Below, piece after piece: positions 1 to 10,672 of a stretch of DNA of 64,000 nt. A program made the translations under genes and the position numbers. How positions within the stretch are numbered: position 1 is the first letter of the stretch; each line of letters starts with the position of its first letter. The stretch is from Tiliqua scincoides. Taxonomy: Eukaryota; Chordata; Lepidosauria; Squamata; Scincidae. The DNA lies in contig NC_089822.1 of NCBI RefSeq assembly GCF_035046505.1, positions 95,571,659 through 95,635,658 of the forward strand, written 5' to 3'. The notes under the pieces are model-generated. The model was not told where the DNA came from, searched no databases, and saw nothing but the letters and a program-made list of their open reading frames with translations.

Positions 1-473
1 CAGATTTTCATGCGACAATTCCTTGCCCGTTTCAAGGGGACTTTTACTTCCTTCAAGATTTCATTCAGTAAACGGCATTCAGAAAGGTGCACTTGCAGGT
101 CAGTTTCCTACTCTTGTTTTGAGGGCCATCACTGCTGTGAGGTCCTGTGCAGAGGGGCCCCCTGTATCAAATCGCCATCACCATCATCCCCTTGCAACCA
201 CAACTGCACACATGCCCATGTCCAGTACCATGGCTATGCTCTCATTACTGGGTGGAACAATCCTCTCTGCTAGAGCAAGAGGACTGCAACATAAGCCTCA
301 GAGGACCTGCCTGCATTGTATGTGCTGGCTGCAGCATGCTGCTGCAATAAGCAAACTGGCACTAATTCTGAAAGAGACTGTCAATGTGTGCACACATGTG
401 TTCAGGATGCGACTCCCTATTCATGCTGCTACCATCATGTTCCAGTGGCTCACAGAAGCTGCTATTTAACTTA

Positions 474-674
474 GGGCGCAATCCTAACCATTTATGTCAG
501 TGTTTTCTAGCACTGACATAAGGACAATGCAGCTCTGAGGCAAGGGAACAAACATTCCCTTACTTTGAGGAGGGCTCCGTGAGTGACACCCAACTGCAGG
601 ATGCAGCACATGTCCCATTGGCACCACTGTGCCAGGGCTGGAAAGAACTGACATAAGGGGTTAGGATTGTGCCC
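474..674. mobile_element. MITE with TTA target duplication (family B)
   Basis: About 200 bp with inverted ends GGGCGCAATCCTAACC and GGTTAGGATTGTGCCC, flanked by TTA at 471-473 and 675-677. A 3-bp TTA/TAA duplication is typical of PIF/Harbinger elements. There is no coding capacity. Related copies lie at 5178-5358, 44125-44334 and 63007-63179. Confidence 0.75.
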
Positions 675-1262
675 TTAATTTGTTTGAAAAACAAACACAC
701 AAAATGCTGAGAGCAGCAATTCTGCAATTTCCCCGCCCCAGCTGTTGGATTATAATCCACCAGTTGAAGACCTGTGACTTGGAAAACATTCCTCAAATGA
801 GATCCAGAAATGATGGAAGGCAGAGCAGAAGCAGCTGGACTCCCAACTGTACTACTAACTTTTTGTTCAGGAGATTGTGCAGAGAGCTGATGTTATCATA
901 TAGTTTTTAACTACCTCTTGAAAAACGCATATATAAACTCTACAGAATCATCTTCTGCGGGCATATCTTTTATTACGGTGAGTGTGCTTGTTTGAGCCCC
1001 TGCTCTTCTTGCTTTGGGTTGGGGAAGGTGCCACATCCCTGACCTCGTGTTCAGAAGTCCTCAGTGTCATGAGGTTTCCAAGCTTATCCGAAGTTCATTG
1101 TGAAGTCAGACAAGCCCCTGTTGAACATGCAACTTGGGACAAGGGTGGGAGCTACCCACACCAGCCAAAATTTGTGCACCCTGTCAATCTTTTTGCATGT
1201 CTTCTGCTTTCAGTGAAGCATGCCTTGTGCATAATCACTATAAAAAAATTTTTATTGGATTA

Positions 1263-1808
1263 CAGCCCAATCTTATCTGAGCCTTATGGGGGTGGATCTC
1301 ACAATCTGCCACTGTAAAGCCCAGAACGACATTATGAAAGTTGTACTGTAGTTCTGTTGCCCAGGCATGCCAGCGCAAATGGCCAGAGGCCATGCACAAG
1401 TGCCACCAGCTTGCAGAGCCTGTCCGGTGCTACCAGCTTGCAGTACCCTGCCATTTGCTGGATCAGGCAGGCTGGTGGCAGGGGCAGTTTGGGGGAGGAT
1501 GGTGGGCAGTTCAGGCCAGGAATTAGACAGAGCAGAGCTGGGGTGGTCTGGGGACAGATCAGGGAGCATCTTGGCAGGAATTCCAATGCAAAGACTTTAT
1601 CTCACCTTCCTGGTCTGGACCTGCCCCCCAATCCTTGGATTTATATCACTTAAGGACTGGAGGGCAGGCCTCCTACAGGGTGGTAAGTAAAAATAGTTTT
1701 ACTTACCTCTCCCAAGCCAAGTGGTAACCCACCCCCTCCATAGCATGCAGCACATACTCAGTTGGTAGCACTGCTTGCTATAGAATGGCAGGGGATAGGA
1801 TTGGACTG
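1263..1808. mobile_element. Longer MITE of the AATCCTA group, TTA target duplication
   Basis: Ends CAGCCCAATCTTATC and GATAGGATTGGACTG are inverted repeats, flanked by TTA at 1260-1262 and 1809-1811. The interior (about 545 bp) is GC-rich with a repeated CCAGCTTGCAG motif and no gene. Open frames here are chance. Confidence 0.65.
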
Positions 1809-2405
1809 TTAGTAATGCATGTCAGGGCTGGCCAGGATGGTGAGGTAACCATACCTAAATTCAATTCTGGGGTGTGTATTCTCCAACCCTGAGTTGCAGA
1901 GAACAGTTGCTAGAACCAGGAAACCAGACTTCAGATGGCATCTAAATCTTAGCCAGCAGAAAGAACTGCTCCATTGACCAGGCAAGGGCAGAAAGTCGGG
2001 CTCCTATCATCCATTGTTTCAGGCCTGGCCAATTGCAGAAGCTGATGTTACATAAACCACCATGTGCCTGATGAGGTCTAAGAACACACTTCTGGTTAGT
2101 TCACCAAACTAAGTCTCAGCCATGATGCCTTCCTAACCAACACATACTCAGAGGTGTGTAGTCACTACCATGAAGAAGTTGCATTTGCTCCTAGAAGGAT
2201 GGACACTGGCATGGACAATTAAGTGCCTTTTGTTTCATGAATGTTATAAGTCACGTTCTTGAGCTTGTGTACATTACCAGTTTTCTCTTTAAAATGTTAA
2301 CTTGTGTTTGAATTCATTGGAGGACTGCCTGTAGCACAAATCCCCCATAATAGAGAAATGCATTTCATTTCCAGTTGAAATGAATTAGAGAGAGAGAGGA
2401 AAAAT

Positions 2406-2432
2406 TCTCTCTCTCTCTCTCTCTCTCTCTCT
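2406..2432. repeat. (CT)n microsatellite
   Basis: About 13 CT units follow a short GA-repeat stretch (2389-2398), so a small GA/CT hairpin is possible. Confidence 0.9.
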
Positions 2433-4436
2433 GCTCAAAGCTGCTTGCAAATATTTAAATTTTATTCACTTAATATGAGCTTTTCTTTCGATCGTCCAAT
2501 TGTGGATATTGTTAGATTTAGGGATTTTAGAACAAGAAAAAAAGCACTGAACCTGATAACTTGATACGTAATTGCCTTATAGTTCACTGAGATTTAAGGG
2601 AGGTATGTATGTTAAACTTCAAAAGCAAACTCTTAAAAAATTCACACGTCAAAAAAATTGAATTTGAATTATATTGTTACCTAAAATTTGTATGTCATTG
2701 TAGTTCTTGCATCATCAGTTGCCTATGCAGAAGCCTAATCAGTCTTTCAATACTAAGCCTATTAGGTTCAAATGACAGTCCTGGCTTGGGGATATTTAAC
2801 TTCCCAGGCAAAAGGAAACAGTTACCCAGTTTTAGCTAAGTGTTCTCTAGAACTACAGGGTGAGAAATTCTAAGCTTTTGGGTGCCTTCAGGGTTCAACC
2901 CCTATCTACTAGGGCCAGCCTATGCCTAACGCTGCCTTCTTGAGCAGGTGTTGTGCCACCGTCTGCTCCTCTGACACTAGCCCACTGCTCTCTTTGACAC
3001 TTCAGCTCTGTCCAGCTCTTCCTTTCCTGTCTAAGGAGTGGAGAGAGGAGGAGGGGGATCAGTGGAGACAAGCAGGTGGACACAAGTGGGTGTCTTCTAC
3101 CAATCTGCTCCTGAGACAATAACTTCAGTGGGCCTCATGGAAGACCTGGCCCTGCTACCGAAACCACCTTTTAGTAGTGCCTCAAGAATGCTTATGGCCT
3201 GCTTAATTTGGTTTCCATTGTCACACTAAAAACCTTGGGGACCAAGCACAGACCCCTCACACTCGATTTACTTATTAGTACTCGCACTGAGGGTCAGAGC
3301 AGCCCTGCCGAAGAATGGAGACTGTACCATTTCAGAATGAAAGAAGGCCAAAACTTTCCTTCATACTTTAGAGAGTATTGCAATGCTAAACAAATGCTGC
3401 CTGTGGGAAAACTCTTTTTTTTTTTAATTATGATGAATTACTGATTTGTCTTAAATTTTTTTCAGTGACTGAGATTTGTGTTCTTTATGTGTGCTTCTAT
3501 TTTATATTCTAATATGAAAATGGTACTAATATGCACTGTGCTATGAAATTAATTTTTGCTTTCCTTTTTCTTCTTATTCTTTAATTTATTAAATTAACCT
3601 ACAGTACTATATTATTAATTTTAGTAATGTTATAAATAAACTAACATTCCCTCCAAAAATGCCTTCATATGAAAAGTTAGCATCCCTGAGAGATGGGGTC
3701 TAGCTTTCTGAAGGGCTAGCTTGCTATGTTCCGCATGTGTATGTATGTATACAGGGAAGCATCAAATATACAATAGCTTCACCAACAGGAACCTGAAGTG
3801 GTACAGTCTCCTCCCCTACGCATACCACTTTGGCAATCAACAATGGGCTAACACCTGACCTATTCCATGCACCTTGTGTTCTACCCCTACTCTCTTCAAC
3901 ATCCCAAGGTGAGAAGTCCATTGTCTGCCACCAGTGGAAGCCGTTTAAAATTGCTCCATTCCAAACCTCTAAGTAATACGGTAATTTAAACATCATTGAA
4001 TTAAATTCATGCCAGTCTATTAATTCAGCAATTTGAGTACATATGAAAACTTTCATTACAGTACAGTATTTGTCAGAATGGGCAAAATTAAATGCACAGC
4101 ATTTAACATTAAAATGGGGGAGGGTGATTTTGCTATATCGACGAAGCCACCTTCCACATTTGTGTAAACCTATCAGCTTATGTGGAGTTCTTCTTTTCTA
4201 AATGAGCAGCTGTTATATGCTCTGTGGTTTTAATACTGAATTTGTTGTTGTGGCTATTTACAATTGCCTTGTCATGTGTTAATTCTGTTACCTGCCCTAG
4301 GGACTTTAGGTAATGAGGCAGAAGATAATTATGAAAGACATAAATAAAAATGTGGAGCTCATATCTCAAAATAACAAGTGATTTAAGACCAATCCAATGC
4401 CCACTAATCTAATAAACCCCACTGAACATAGTGGGA

Positions 4437-4750
4437 CTTAGGGCTCAGTCTTAAGGGGCCATAGCGCTGGTGCACTGGTGCTGGGTGTAGCAAATGTACT
4501 GTAAGGCATCCCTGCAGCACCCAGGGAAAAGGGGTCACCAGGGCTTGGTCAGCACCAGTCGATGTTGGGCCTCGTGATTGAGAGGAGACACCGCAGGAGA
4601 ACTCAGGAGTAAGTCACACTGCCAGGTGGCAGTGTGGGTTTTCAGGGTGGGGGAGGTGTTCCAGGACGGAGAGAGGGTGGGGCAGGGGGAGTGAACACTC
4701 TAGGAGGGGAGTTGGACTGGAAGAGCTCTGCTCCGCCAGATCCTATCCTC
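4437..4750. mobile_element. Possible diverged MITE of the AATCCTA group
   Basis: Starts TTAGGGCTCAGTCTTAAGG and ends near AGATCCTATCC. The internal TGGTGCACTGGTGCTGGG and CAGCACC stretches resemble the group B interior. The ends are too decayed to be firm. Confidence 0.35.
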
Positions 4751-5177
4751 TGTGTTGGACTCTGTGTTGGGCTGCCATGTTGGGTTCTCCAGTCTGCGCT
4801 GGCAAAACAGACAGTGCAGACTTGAGTAGCCACATTTTGGGGTCTGCACCCTTACCCAGGAGAAGGGGACAAACAACCCCTTTCCCTGAGGAGACCTCCA
4901 TTTTGGTGCCATTGCACCCAACAGCCCCATCAGGGATAGCATTTGGTTACCCCTTCCATGTAAACACGCGTACGATTGTTCTAAGTTAATTCTGGCAAAA
5001 TACATCATTCTTAATGTTCCATTTAAATAAACTGCTTAGCTATGGTTAAGCATTTCATCTGAATACTTAAGCCATGGTTAAGGACTGGTCGTAAACCAGA
5101 ATATGGTTTGTAGCGAATTTTGCAAACCATGAGCTGTTTTAGCCATTGTTCTGTATTACTTCTGCATCAACTAAGTG

Positions 5178-5358
5178 AGGGCCCAAATCCTATCCAATAT
5201 TCCACTGCTGGTACAGCCATACCAGTGGGGCATGCACTGCATCCTATGGGGGGGCAGTCACAGAGGGCTCCTCAAGGTATGGGAACATTTGTTCCCTTAT
5301 GTTGGGGCTGCATTGCAGCCGCACTGGTGCTGAAAAGTTGTATAGGATTAGGCTCTAA
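5178..5358. mobile_element. MITE, family B copy
   Basis: GGGCCCAAATCCTATCC at one end and TATAGGATTAGGCTCT at the other. The interior shares the AAGGTATGGGAACATTTGTTCCCTTA-type centre with the copies at 474 and 63007. Confidence 0.7.
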
Positions 5359-6007
5359 ATCACTGTCAAAGCAGTTTCAAAGTCTTTTTGCTTGCAAGGT
5401 GGCAAGCAGGTTTTCATAGCATCTCCTTACATATGCTTTCTCAGTTAACGTGACAAACTAAATCATGGCTCATATCAACGATGGGTATTATACTGCCTAA
5501 CTTCTGTTCTTTTATTGTGGAATATGTTATTCCTTAAATAACAATGTTAGGCCTAAAATCCTTGTGTGGTTGTAATATTGTGGCTGTAATATTTTAAAAA
5601 CATTAATACAGACTTTGTCTGTAATCATCACGATATATCCAACTCGTACACTGCCTCTCAAATCCTGTGTGTGTTTGTACTGCTATTGATACAGTGACAA
5701 CAAACATTAATTTTGGTATTTTTTTTACCTGTTGCTTGTGTGACAAATCTCTTCCACGAGATATAGTGTTATGTTGAATGAGAACATATTATTCTTTCAA
5801 TGAGTCTATTAATATTCCATCATCAAAGGCAAGATTATAATATAGCGCACTTCAGTCTACATGTGGCAATGAGTGCCATCTTCAGTTATTGCAGTGGTTT
5901 GTTTCCTTAACTTCCTACCCACAGGAAAACCCTTTCTGCACCAATTTGCCTACTAAGGAACCCCACTGTCTCTGCCACAGAATCCCTACATGTTGCACAG
6001 GATTCTA

Positions 6008-6091
6008 ACAGCCCAACCCTGTGTGACCTCAGAAGTTCCATTGTGTTCAATAGGGCTTACTCTCAGGAAAATGTTTATAGGATTGCAGCCA
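6008..6091. mobile_element. Palindromic MITE (family A) copy
   Basis: CAGCCCAACCCTGTG through TATAGGATTGCAGCC, with the family centre CCATTGTGTTCAATAGGGCTTACT. About 85 bp. Confidence 0.7.
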
Positions 6092-6603
6092 CACACTCTT
6101 TTTAGGTTGCATCTGTAGTTACAAAAAGCCAGGCCTTTTGGGAACCAGTGGCCCAGGACTACCATGCGGCCAATGCTCTCTGTGACTGATCTGGAGAAGA
6201 TTACTAAGAGATGACAAATGGTTTTCCAGTGAATCTTTGTCAAACATTACTGCTCTGTTGATGAGATCCCAAGGCAGTTTACAGCCTTTAAAAAATCTGA
6301 TCTCCTTCCTCATCCTGCCCAGAGAGACAGACAGGCAAAGAACATGTGCAGCAAATATTTGCCAAGCTAAAATGAACATGTAGCAGTAATGTTCTAACAA
6401 CCCCTTTTTATTTACATCTTGCACTTCTACCCCAACTTGTCCTCCGGAGAGTACAGAGCTTACATGCCCTTCCCAGGCAATCTCTCATTCACACAGCATC
6501 CAGGCATGGTCAAGTCTGCTTTGCTTCAGAGGTAGAACCGCACCATCTACTTTCAGATAAAACAAAACCAACTCCAAATGATGAAATCTGGAATGTGACT
6601 TAC

Positions 6604-6744
6604 CCAACTCGAATGAGTTCCAGCAGCCAATGAATTCGAACTTGTTCGATGCCATTATGTGGTACAGAAGAAATGTAGGCCAAGTTAAGTATTTGGTCTT
6701 TACTGAGGTCAAATAAATCTGCTCTATTGTGAGGTAGAGGAGGA
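6604..6744 (-). CDS. IDUA: IDUA exon 2
   Basis: A 141-bp exon between acceptor TTTCAG (6750-6745) and donor GTAAGT (6603-6598). It encodes residues 49 to 95, beginning [18 protein letters not shown] and ending HWLLELIRV. The PPLPH, LNLAY, VPH and HWLLEL blocks are the standard start of the family 39 catalytic barrel in iduronidases. Confidence 0.95.
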
Positions 6745-8792
6745 CTGAAAAGAAGAAGAACAAGACTTAATATCTTTATATTTCAAAGACCTTCACATTT
6801 ATCATCTCGCTAAGCCTTATCACAACCCTGCAAGATAATTCAGTATTATTATTCCCATATCGTAATGAGGGACTGGACCCAAATTACTATGGCTTGCCTA
6901 AGACTCTAGTGAGTTCATGGCAGATTTGAATCAGGGCCCTCTTGGGTCACACTTGAGACACTTAGGGCCAAACTAGATATGCCATTAATTGCTTCTGCTG
7001 TGATCCTGATGCTGCCACCACTAGTATTTGATCCAGGGGGGAAGCTCCTATTAGCAGATCAGGATCGGGACTGCAAGAAAGACAAATGGTTAAAGCCCCC
7101 CAAACTTCTTTTACTTTGTGGAATATCTGTTAATATGTAGACAGGGTCTTCGTTACAGATCACCTGAGCCAAGACTCAGGTGCTATTTAGTGACAGATAC
7201 TAACAACCTGGCAGCTCCAAGGCCTACTTTATCTTCCTAAGTTGGTGCTGAAAATATTACAAAATATATTTATTCTATATTTCTATGAGTAGCTGGATCC
7301 TGTTTCCACAAGTATTGTATCTCTTTACTACTCTTGGGAAAAAGGTGAAAGCACCATGGTTTCAGCTGCCTTCTTCTCTAGCAAATCAATTGTGAAGATT
7401 CAAGTCAGGGCTGCTTGCATTGGGGGGGGGGGGAATGCAATTCTTGGGTAATCCAAATTCTGTAATATGGAAAACTGAGATCTGAAATCTGGATCCATTA
7501 TGCAAACTGAGTAAATCTGCAAGCACTCTAATTTTACAGAATCTGTTATGTAATGTTTACTGTTTTTCCTAATCTGGTTTTGCTAGTCATTGGGAAGGCC
7601 AAGAAACTATTGAGGGAGCTAAAGTCCTGCTCTTAACCAGTGGATATCTTTTCCAGCCATCCTCCTGCTTGTAAGAGTTCAGCAGCCATAGACCATCCGC
7701 TTTCAAGCAAAATTTTGGAACGAGGTCTAGAAACTTGCTTTAAAAAAGATGAAAGCTGAGGTTCACAGGAAGCGGAATTTTGTACCTAATACTGTATTAC
7801 ATGCTTCCACAGAATCATGGCGTTTGTAGAACTCACAGTAGCTTCAAGGGACACTTTACAGGTTACTGGTACTTTCTCAAACAAAAATCTCAAAGCTTAC
7901 TCCAGGAAATACAAATATACAATACACATAGGAGGATCAGGAGAAAAAACAACAAGTACAGTATTTGCTTTGGGGACAACTGATGCTGTTTAAGGATGAG
8001 CAGTTGTCTCTTCCTCCATGCTTAATTTGTACACCTGGAAACAGGCAGATGTCAGAAAAATTGGTAGACAATTTGTGGATTGGCAGACTGTCAACAATAC
8101 CCCCTGGACTCTTTCTTCACAAGAAGGGGTTAATCCCTGGACTCTTTCTTCACAAGAAGGGGCTGATTCCTTGGAAACTTTGTACCATTTGGGGAAGTGG
8201 CTAGCCACAAAACAGGACTAACTCCTTCTGTTAATCTGTTAACACAAAACAGATTAACTCCTCCAGTGCTTTGCACAATGCTGACCAGTGGTATCACTAG
8301 GGGACTGCAGGGGTGCAAGCTACACTGGGTGATGCACACGGGGGAGGGGGGAACACCACTACTGGCCAAAAAGTTTAAAATCTTGGTATTTTTGAAGACC
8401 ATCATGTTATATATCCATCAATGCGTAATTTCATGCAGAATGCAATAACACAAACCGCATTGGAATGTCTCTATTCTATCAAAAGTTATAGCCCAAAACC
8501 CAGAGGGAGGAAGAGGTCCATCAGAGGGGTGACATGCTGGGCCCCCCCCCGCATCGGATAGCACCAACCCTAGTGATGCCACTGACCCCGACTCCTGCCC
8601 ATCCCTGCAAACACAGTACAGGGAAGAACAAGCGTGCATTCTTCACCAGTAGCCGGTGCTTTTCCAGAAGTGCTTCAATTCCCTTTCCGCCTGCGAAACG
8701 TCCACGTTTATAACGACGGGGCCCCCCAGGGCTACAGTCATCATCACCGCGCCCAGCCATCCCGCAACGCCCCATGTCTTGTGCGACCCCAT
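6604..8792 (-). CDS. IDUA: IDUA, alpha-L-iduronidase, exons 1-2 (5' part of gene)
   Basis: This is the 5' end of the lysosomal glycoside hydrolase family 39 enzyme that removes terminal iduronate from dermatan and heparan sulfate. Exon 1 is complement 8792-8647 (146 bp, 48 codons plus 2 bases) and exon 2 is complement 6744-6604 (141 bp). Together they encode 95 residues plus two bases of the next codon. Residues 1-24 form a signal peptide with hydrophobic core [13 protein letters not shown]. The mature start carries HFWKSTGYC followed by [28 protein letters not shown] and HWLLEL. These match, in order, human HLVHVD..RRFWRSTGFC, PPLPHSQ, LSWDQQLNLAYVGAVPH, GIKQVRTHWLLEL. Donor ACTG|GTGAAG and acceptor TTTCAG|T join in phase to rebuild the conserved Cys. 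Exon 2 ends in phase 2 at a GTAAGT donor. Exon 3 was not found down to base 1, so the gene is cut by the window edge, not broken. The start ATG has G at -3 and +4. Confidence 0.93.
6790..6965 (-). repeat. Old MIR-like SINE, reverse orientation
   Basis: CCTTATCACAACCCTGCAAG, a run of ATTATTATTCCC, then GGCTTGCCTAAG and GCAGATTTGAATCAGGGCC, which is the reverse of a tRNA-type B box (GGTTCAAATC). It resembles the MIR 5' half and CORE region and is quite decayed. Confidence 0.65.
8101..8168. repeat. 33-bp direct duplication
   Basis: CCCTGGACTCTTTCTTCACA followed by AGAAGGGG occurs twice in tandem (units start near 8101 and 8134). A small local duplication with no coding role. Confidence 0.75.
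8286..8584. mobile_element. hAT-like MITE in IDUA intron 1 (family CAGTGGYATCACTAGG)
   Basis: Ends CAGTGGTATCACTAGGGG and CCCTAGTGATGCCACTG are inverted repeats. A second copy lies at 37561-37908. It ends 62 bases downstream of the IDUA exon 1 donor. Confidence 0.75.
8647..8792 (-). CDS. IDUA: IDUA exon 1
   Basis: Codes for MGSHKTW, then a hydrophobic signal core, then the first mature residues [20 protein letters not shown]. The donor is GTGAAG at 8646-8641. This exon is short and its frame is not the longest open one here; it was recognised by its fit to the iduronidase N-terminus and by joining in phase to exon 2. Confidence 0.92.
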
Positions 8793-9220
8793 AACACAAA
8801 CGACCCCGATCAGCCCAGGATGCTACCGCCCTGCTCTGCCACCCCGTGCTTTCCAAAGCTCGGACAGGCATGCACCATATCTCATGGGGGTGGGTGGGAG
8901 CTACAGTAGATGCCCTGTCTCATATCTGCTCCATCTACGGTGCCTTCTACAACAATGCTCCCTTGTGATCGGTGCTACTCCGTCTGATGGGATGGACGCC
9001 TGAGACACACCCTACAGGAATCCCCCCACCAACACAGCAATTACTGTATTCAGTCTACCCCTCGCCTATATAGTAGATGGTCCTTCCTTCCTTCCTTTTT
9101 TTTTTTTTAAACTTCCTGCTTTTTTCCTTCTACCAATAAGGGATCCAGGAATTCTGATTTCTCCCAAAACTAAGAGCTTTACAGTGCAATGCTATCCCTC
9201 CCCCACCCCCTTGGGAATGA
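8793..9220 (-). promoter_or_regulatory. IDUA: IDUA upstream region (5' UTR/promoter interval)
   Basis: About 430 bp lie between the IDUA start codon and the first MITE of the 9.2-10.3 kb cluster. The part next to the gene (8660-8870) is GC-richer, with scattered CpGs; farther out the sequence turns AT-rich with a T run at 9097-9109. I see no clear TATA box, as expected for a housekeeping lysosomal gene. The transcription start cannot be placed from sequence alone. Confidence 0.4.
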
Positions 9221-10283
9221 GGCTGCAATCCTAGTCACACTTACCAGGGACTCTATTGGAACTTACTTCTGAGTAGACACACATAGGATTGAGCTCTAAG
9301 GCTACAGTCTTAGCCACACTTTCCTGGGAGTAAGCCCTATTGGCTATAATGGGACTTACTTCTGAGTAGACATGCATAGGATTGGGCTCTAAGGCTACAA
9401 TACTATCCATACTTTCTTGGGAGTAAGCCCCATTGACTCTAATGGGGCTTGCTTCTGAATAGACATGCATAGGTTCTAAATTGCAATTCGATGGGGTGAG
9501 ATTTCCTCCCAGCTACTAAAGCTGCAATCCTCTATGCACGTTTACGTGGGAAGTAGCCCGATTGAGTTCAGTGGGGTGTGTGTCCAAGACTGGCGAAGGA
9601 TCAGGGTGAAAGAGGGAGCAGGTTGAGGTTGCTCTCCCTAAGCTCACTCGCTTTGAAGGAAGTTAGTTTCAAGGGTGCTTGCGTGCCTTAAATCCTGGTC
9701 CTCCAGGATCCAGCATTGTAATCCAGCACGTATGCTCAAAAATAACCCCACTATGCCCAGTGGGGCTAACTCCTAGGTCCGTATGCGGTAGGCTCACTAG
9801 GAGTTCCAAGCAAACTTACAGCCGATGCCTATGCATGTCTACTCAGAAGTAAGTCCCACTGGAGTCAATGGGGCTTACTCCCAGGAAAGTGTGGATAGGA
9901 TTGTAGCCTTACACACATACATACCCCCTTGTGCACACAATCCTAAACACAGTTCTCAGGGAGGGAGTGGCATGGAACTGAGCAGAACTCCTTTCCAGGG
10001 CTACAAATTTTACGCACACTTTCCTGGGAGTAAGCACCTCTGAACGCAGTGGGGCTTACTTCTGAGTAAGTGTGCGTAGAATCTGACCATAAGAAAACAA
10101 GCCTAGGGTTGCAATCCTATCCACACTTTCCTGGAAGTAAGCCCCATTGCCTATAATGGGACTTACTTCAGAGTAGACTTGCATAGGACTGGGCTCTAAG
10201 GCTACAGTCCTAGCCACACTTTCCTAGCCCCATTGGCTACAATGGGACTTACTTCTGAGTAGACATGCATAGGACCGGGCTGT
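9219..10283. repeat. Cluster of about nine palindromic family A MITE copies
   Basis: Copies or half copies near 9221-9299, 9301-9393, 9394-9476, 9509-9580, 9723-9800, 9824-9912, 9999-10090, 10108-10200 and 10201-10283. Each is about 85 bp with the paired arms AGTAAGYCCCATTG and CAATGGGGCTTACT and the outer AATCCTA/TAGGATTG. They occur in both orientations, some back to back. They fill most of the interval between the IDUA and PRC1-like promoters. Confidence 0.85.
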
Positions 10284-10369
10284 CAGATCGCAGAGGTTCC
10301 ACACCCCTCTTTAGTCCCAAATTGCAACTACGTTTGTTTTCAAACGGGCCATAGACGGGGATTCCCAAG

Positions 10370-10672
10370 AGCCGACCAATCAGCGTTCACCCCTCCCTCC
10401 TCGCGCCCCGGCTCTTATCCAATCGGGAGGCGTGACGAGGCTTCCAGGGAGACAGCGCCCTCAGTCCTCGGGTTAGGTGTAGCTACAGAGCCTGAAGGCC
10501 CGCGGAGTTCGCTGGCCAATCAGGAAGCGCGGCCGTGCAGCCTGGAACGCCGTGAAGGTTCTATTCTTGGTTTGAATTTTGGCGGCGGCGGCTCCACTCA
10601 TTAGCGAGCGTTGGATCTGAGCGATTGTCTTCCGTCTCCCAAGCGGGCAGCGGCTCCCCGCTGCAACTGAAG
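10370..10672 (+). promoter_or_regulatory. PRC1-like promoter: three CCAAT boxes and a CHR/E2F-like module
   Basis: Three NF-Y type CCAAT boxes lie at 10376-10380, 10419-10423 and 10516-10520, two of them as CCAATCAG/CCAATCAGG. Downstream, at 10571-10576, is a CHR-like TTTGAA, then TTTTGGCGGC at 10577-10586, which resembles an E2F/CDE site. The stretch is GC- and CpG-rich and has no TATA box. Multiple NF-Y boxes upstream of a CHR element are the known layout of G2/M genes held down by DREAM and driven by B-MYB/FOXM1, the class to which human PRC1 belongs. The motifs are seen directly; the regulation is inferred. Confidence 0.6.

Larger units (their letters stand above)
1..6603 (-). other. IDUA: IDUA intron 2 (partial), no coding exon seen
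   Basis: This lies between the exon 2 donor and the window edge. I looked for the blocks of iduronidase exons 3-5 (YNFTHLD, PGFELMG, FTDFEDK, WNEPD) on the minus strand and for a long SLC26A1-like frame on the plus strand and found neither. Apart from the repeats listed, 680-1259, 1812-2405, 2435-4430 and 5360-6000 show nothing I can name. Confidence 0.6.

Noticed and set aside
6485-6763. Open frame of 92 codons on the minus strand over IDUA exon 2
   Set aside because: It is in the wrong frame; the adjacent frame between proper splice sites gives the iduronidase sequence.
8521-8871. Open frame of 116 codons on the minus strand over IDUA exon 1
   Set aside because: Another frame carries the signal peptide and KHFWKSTGY block and splices in phase to exon 2.
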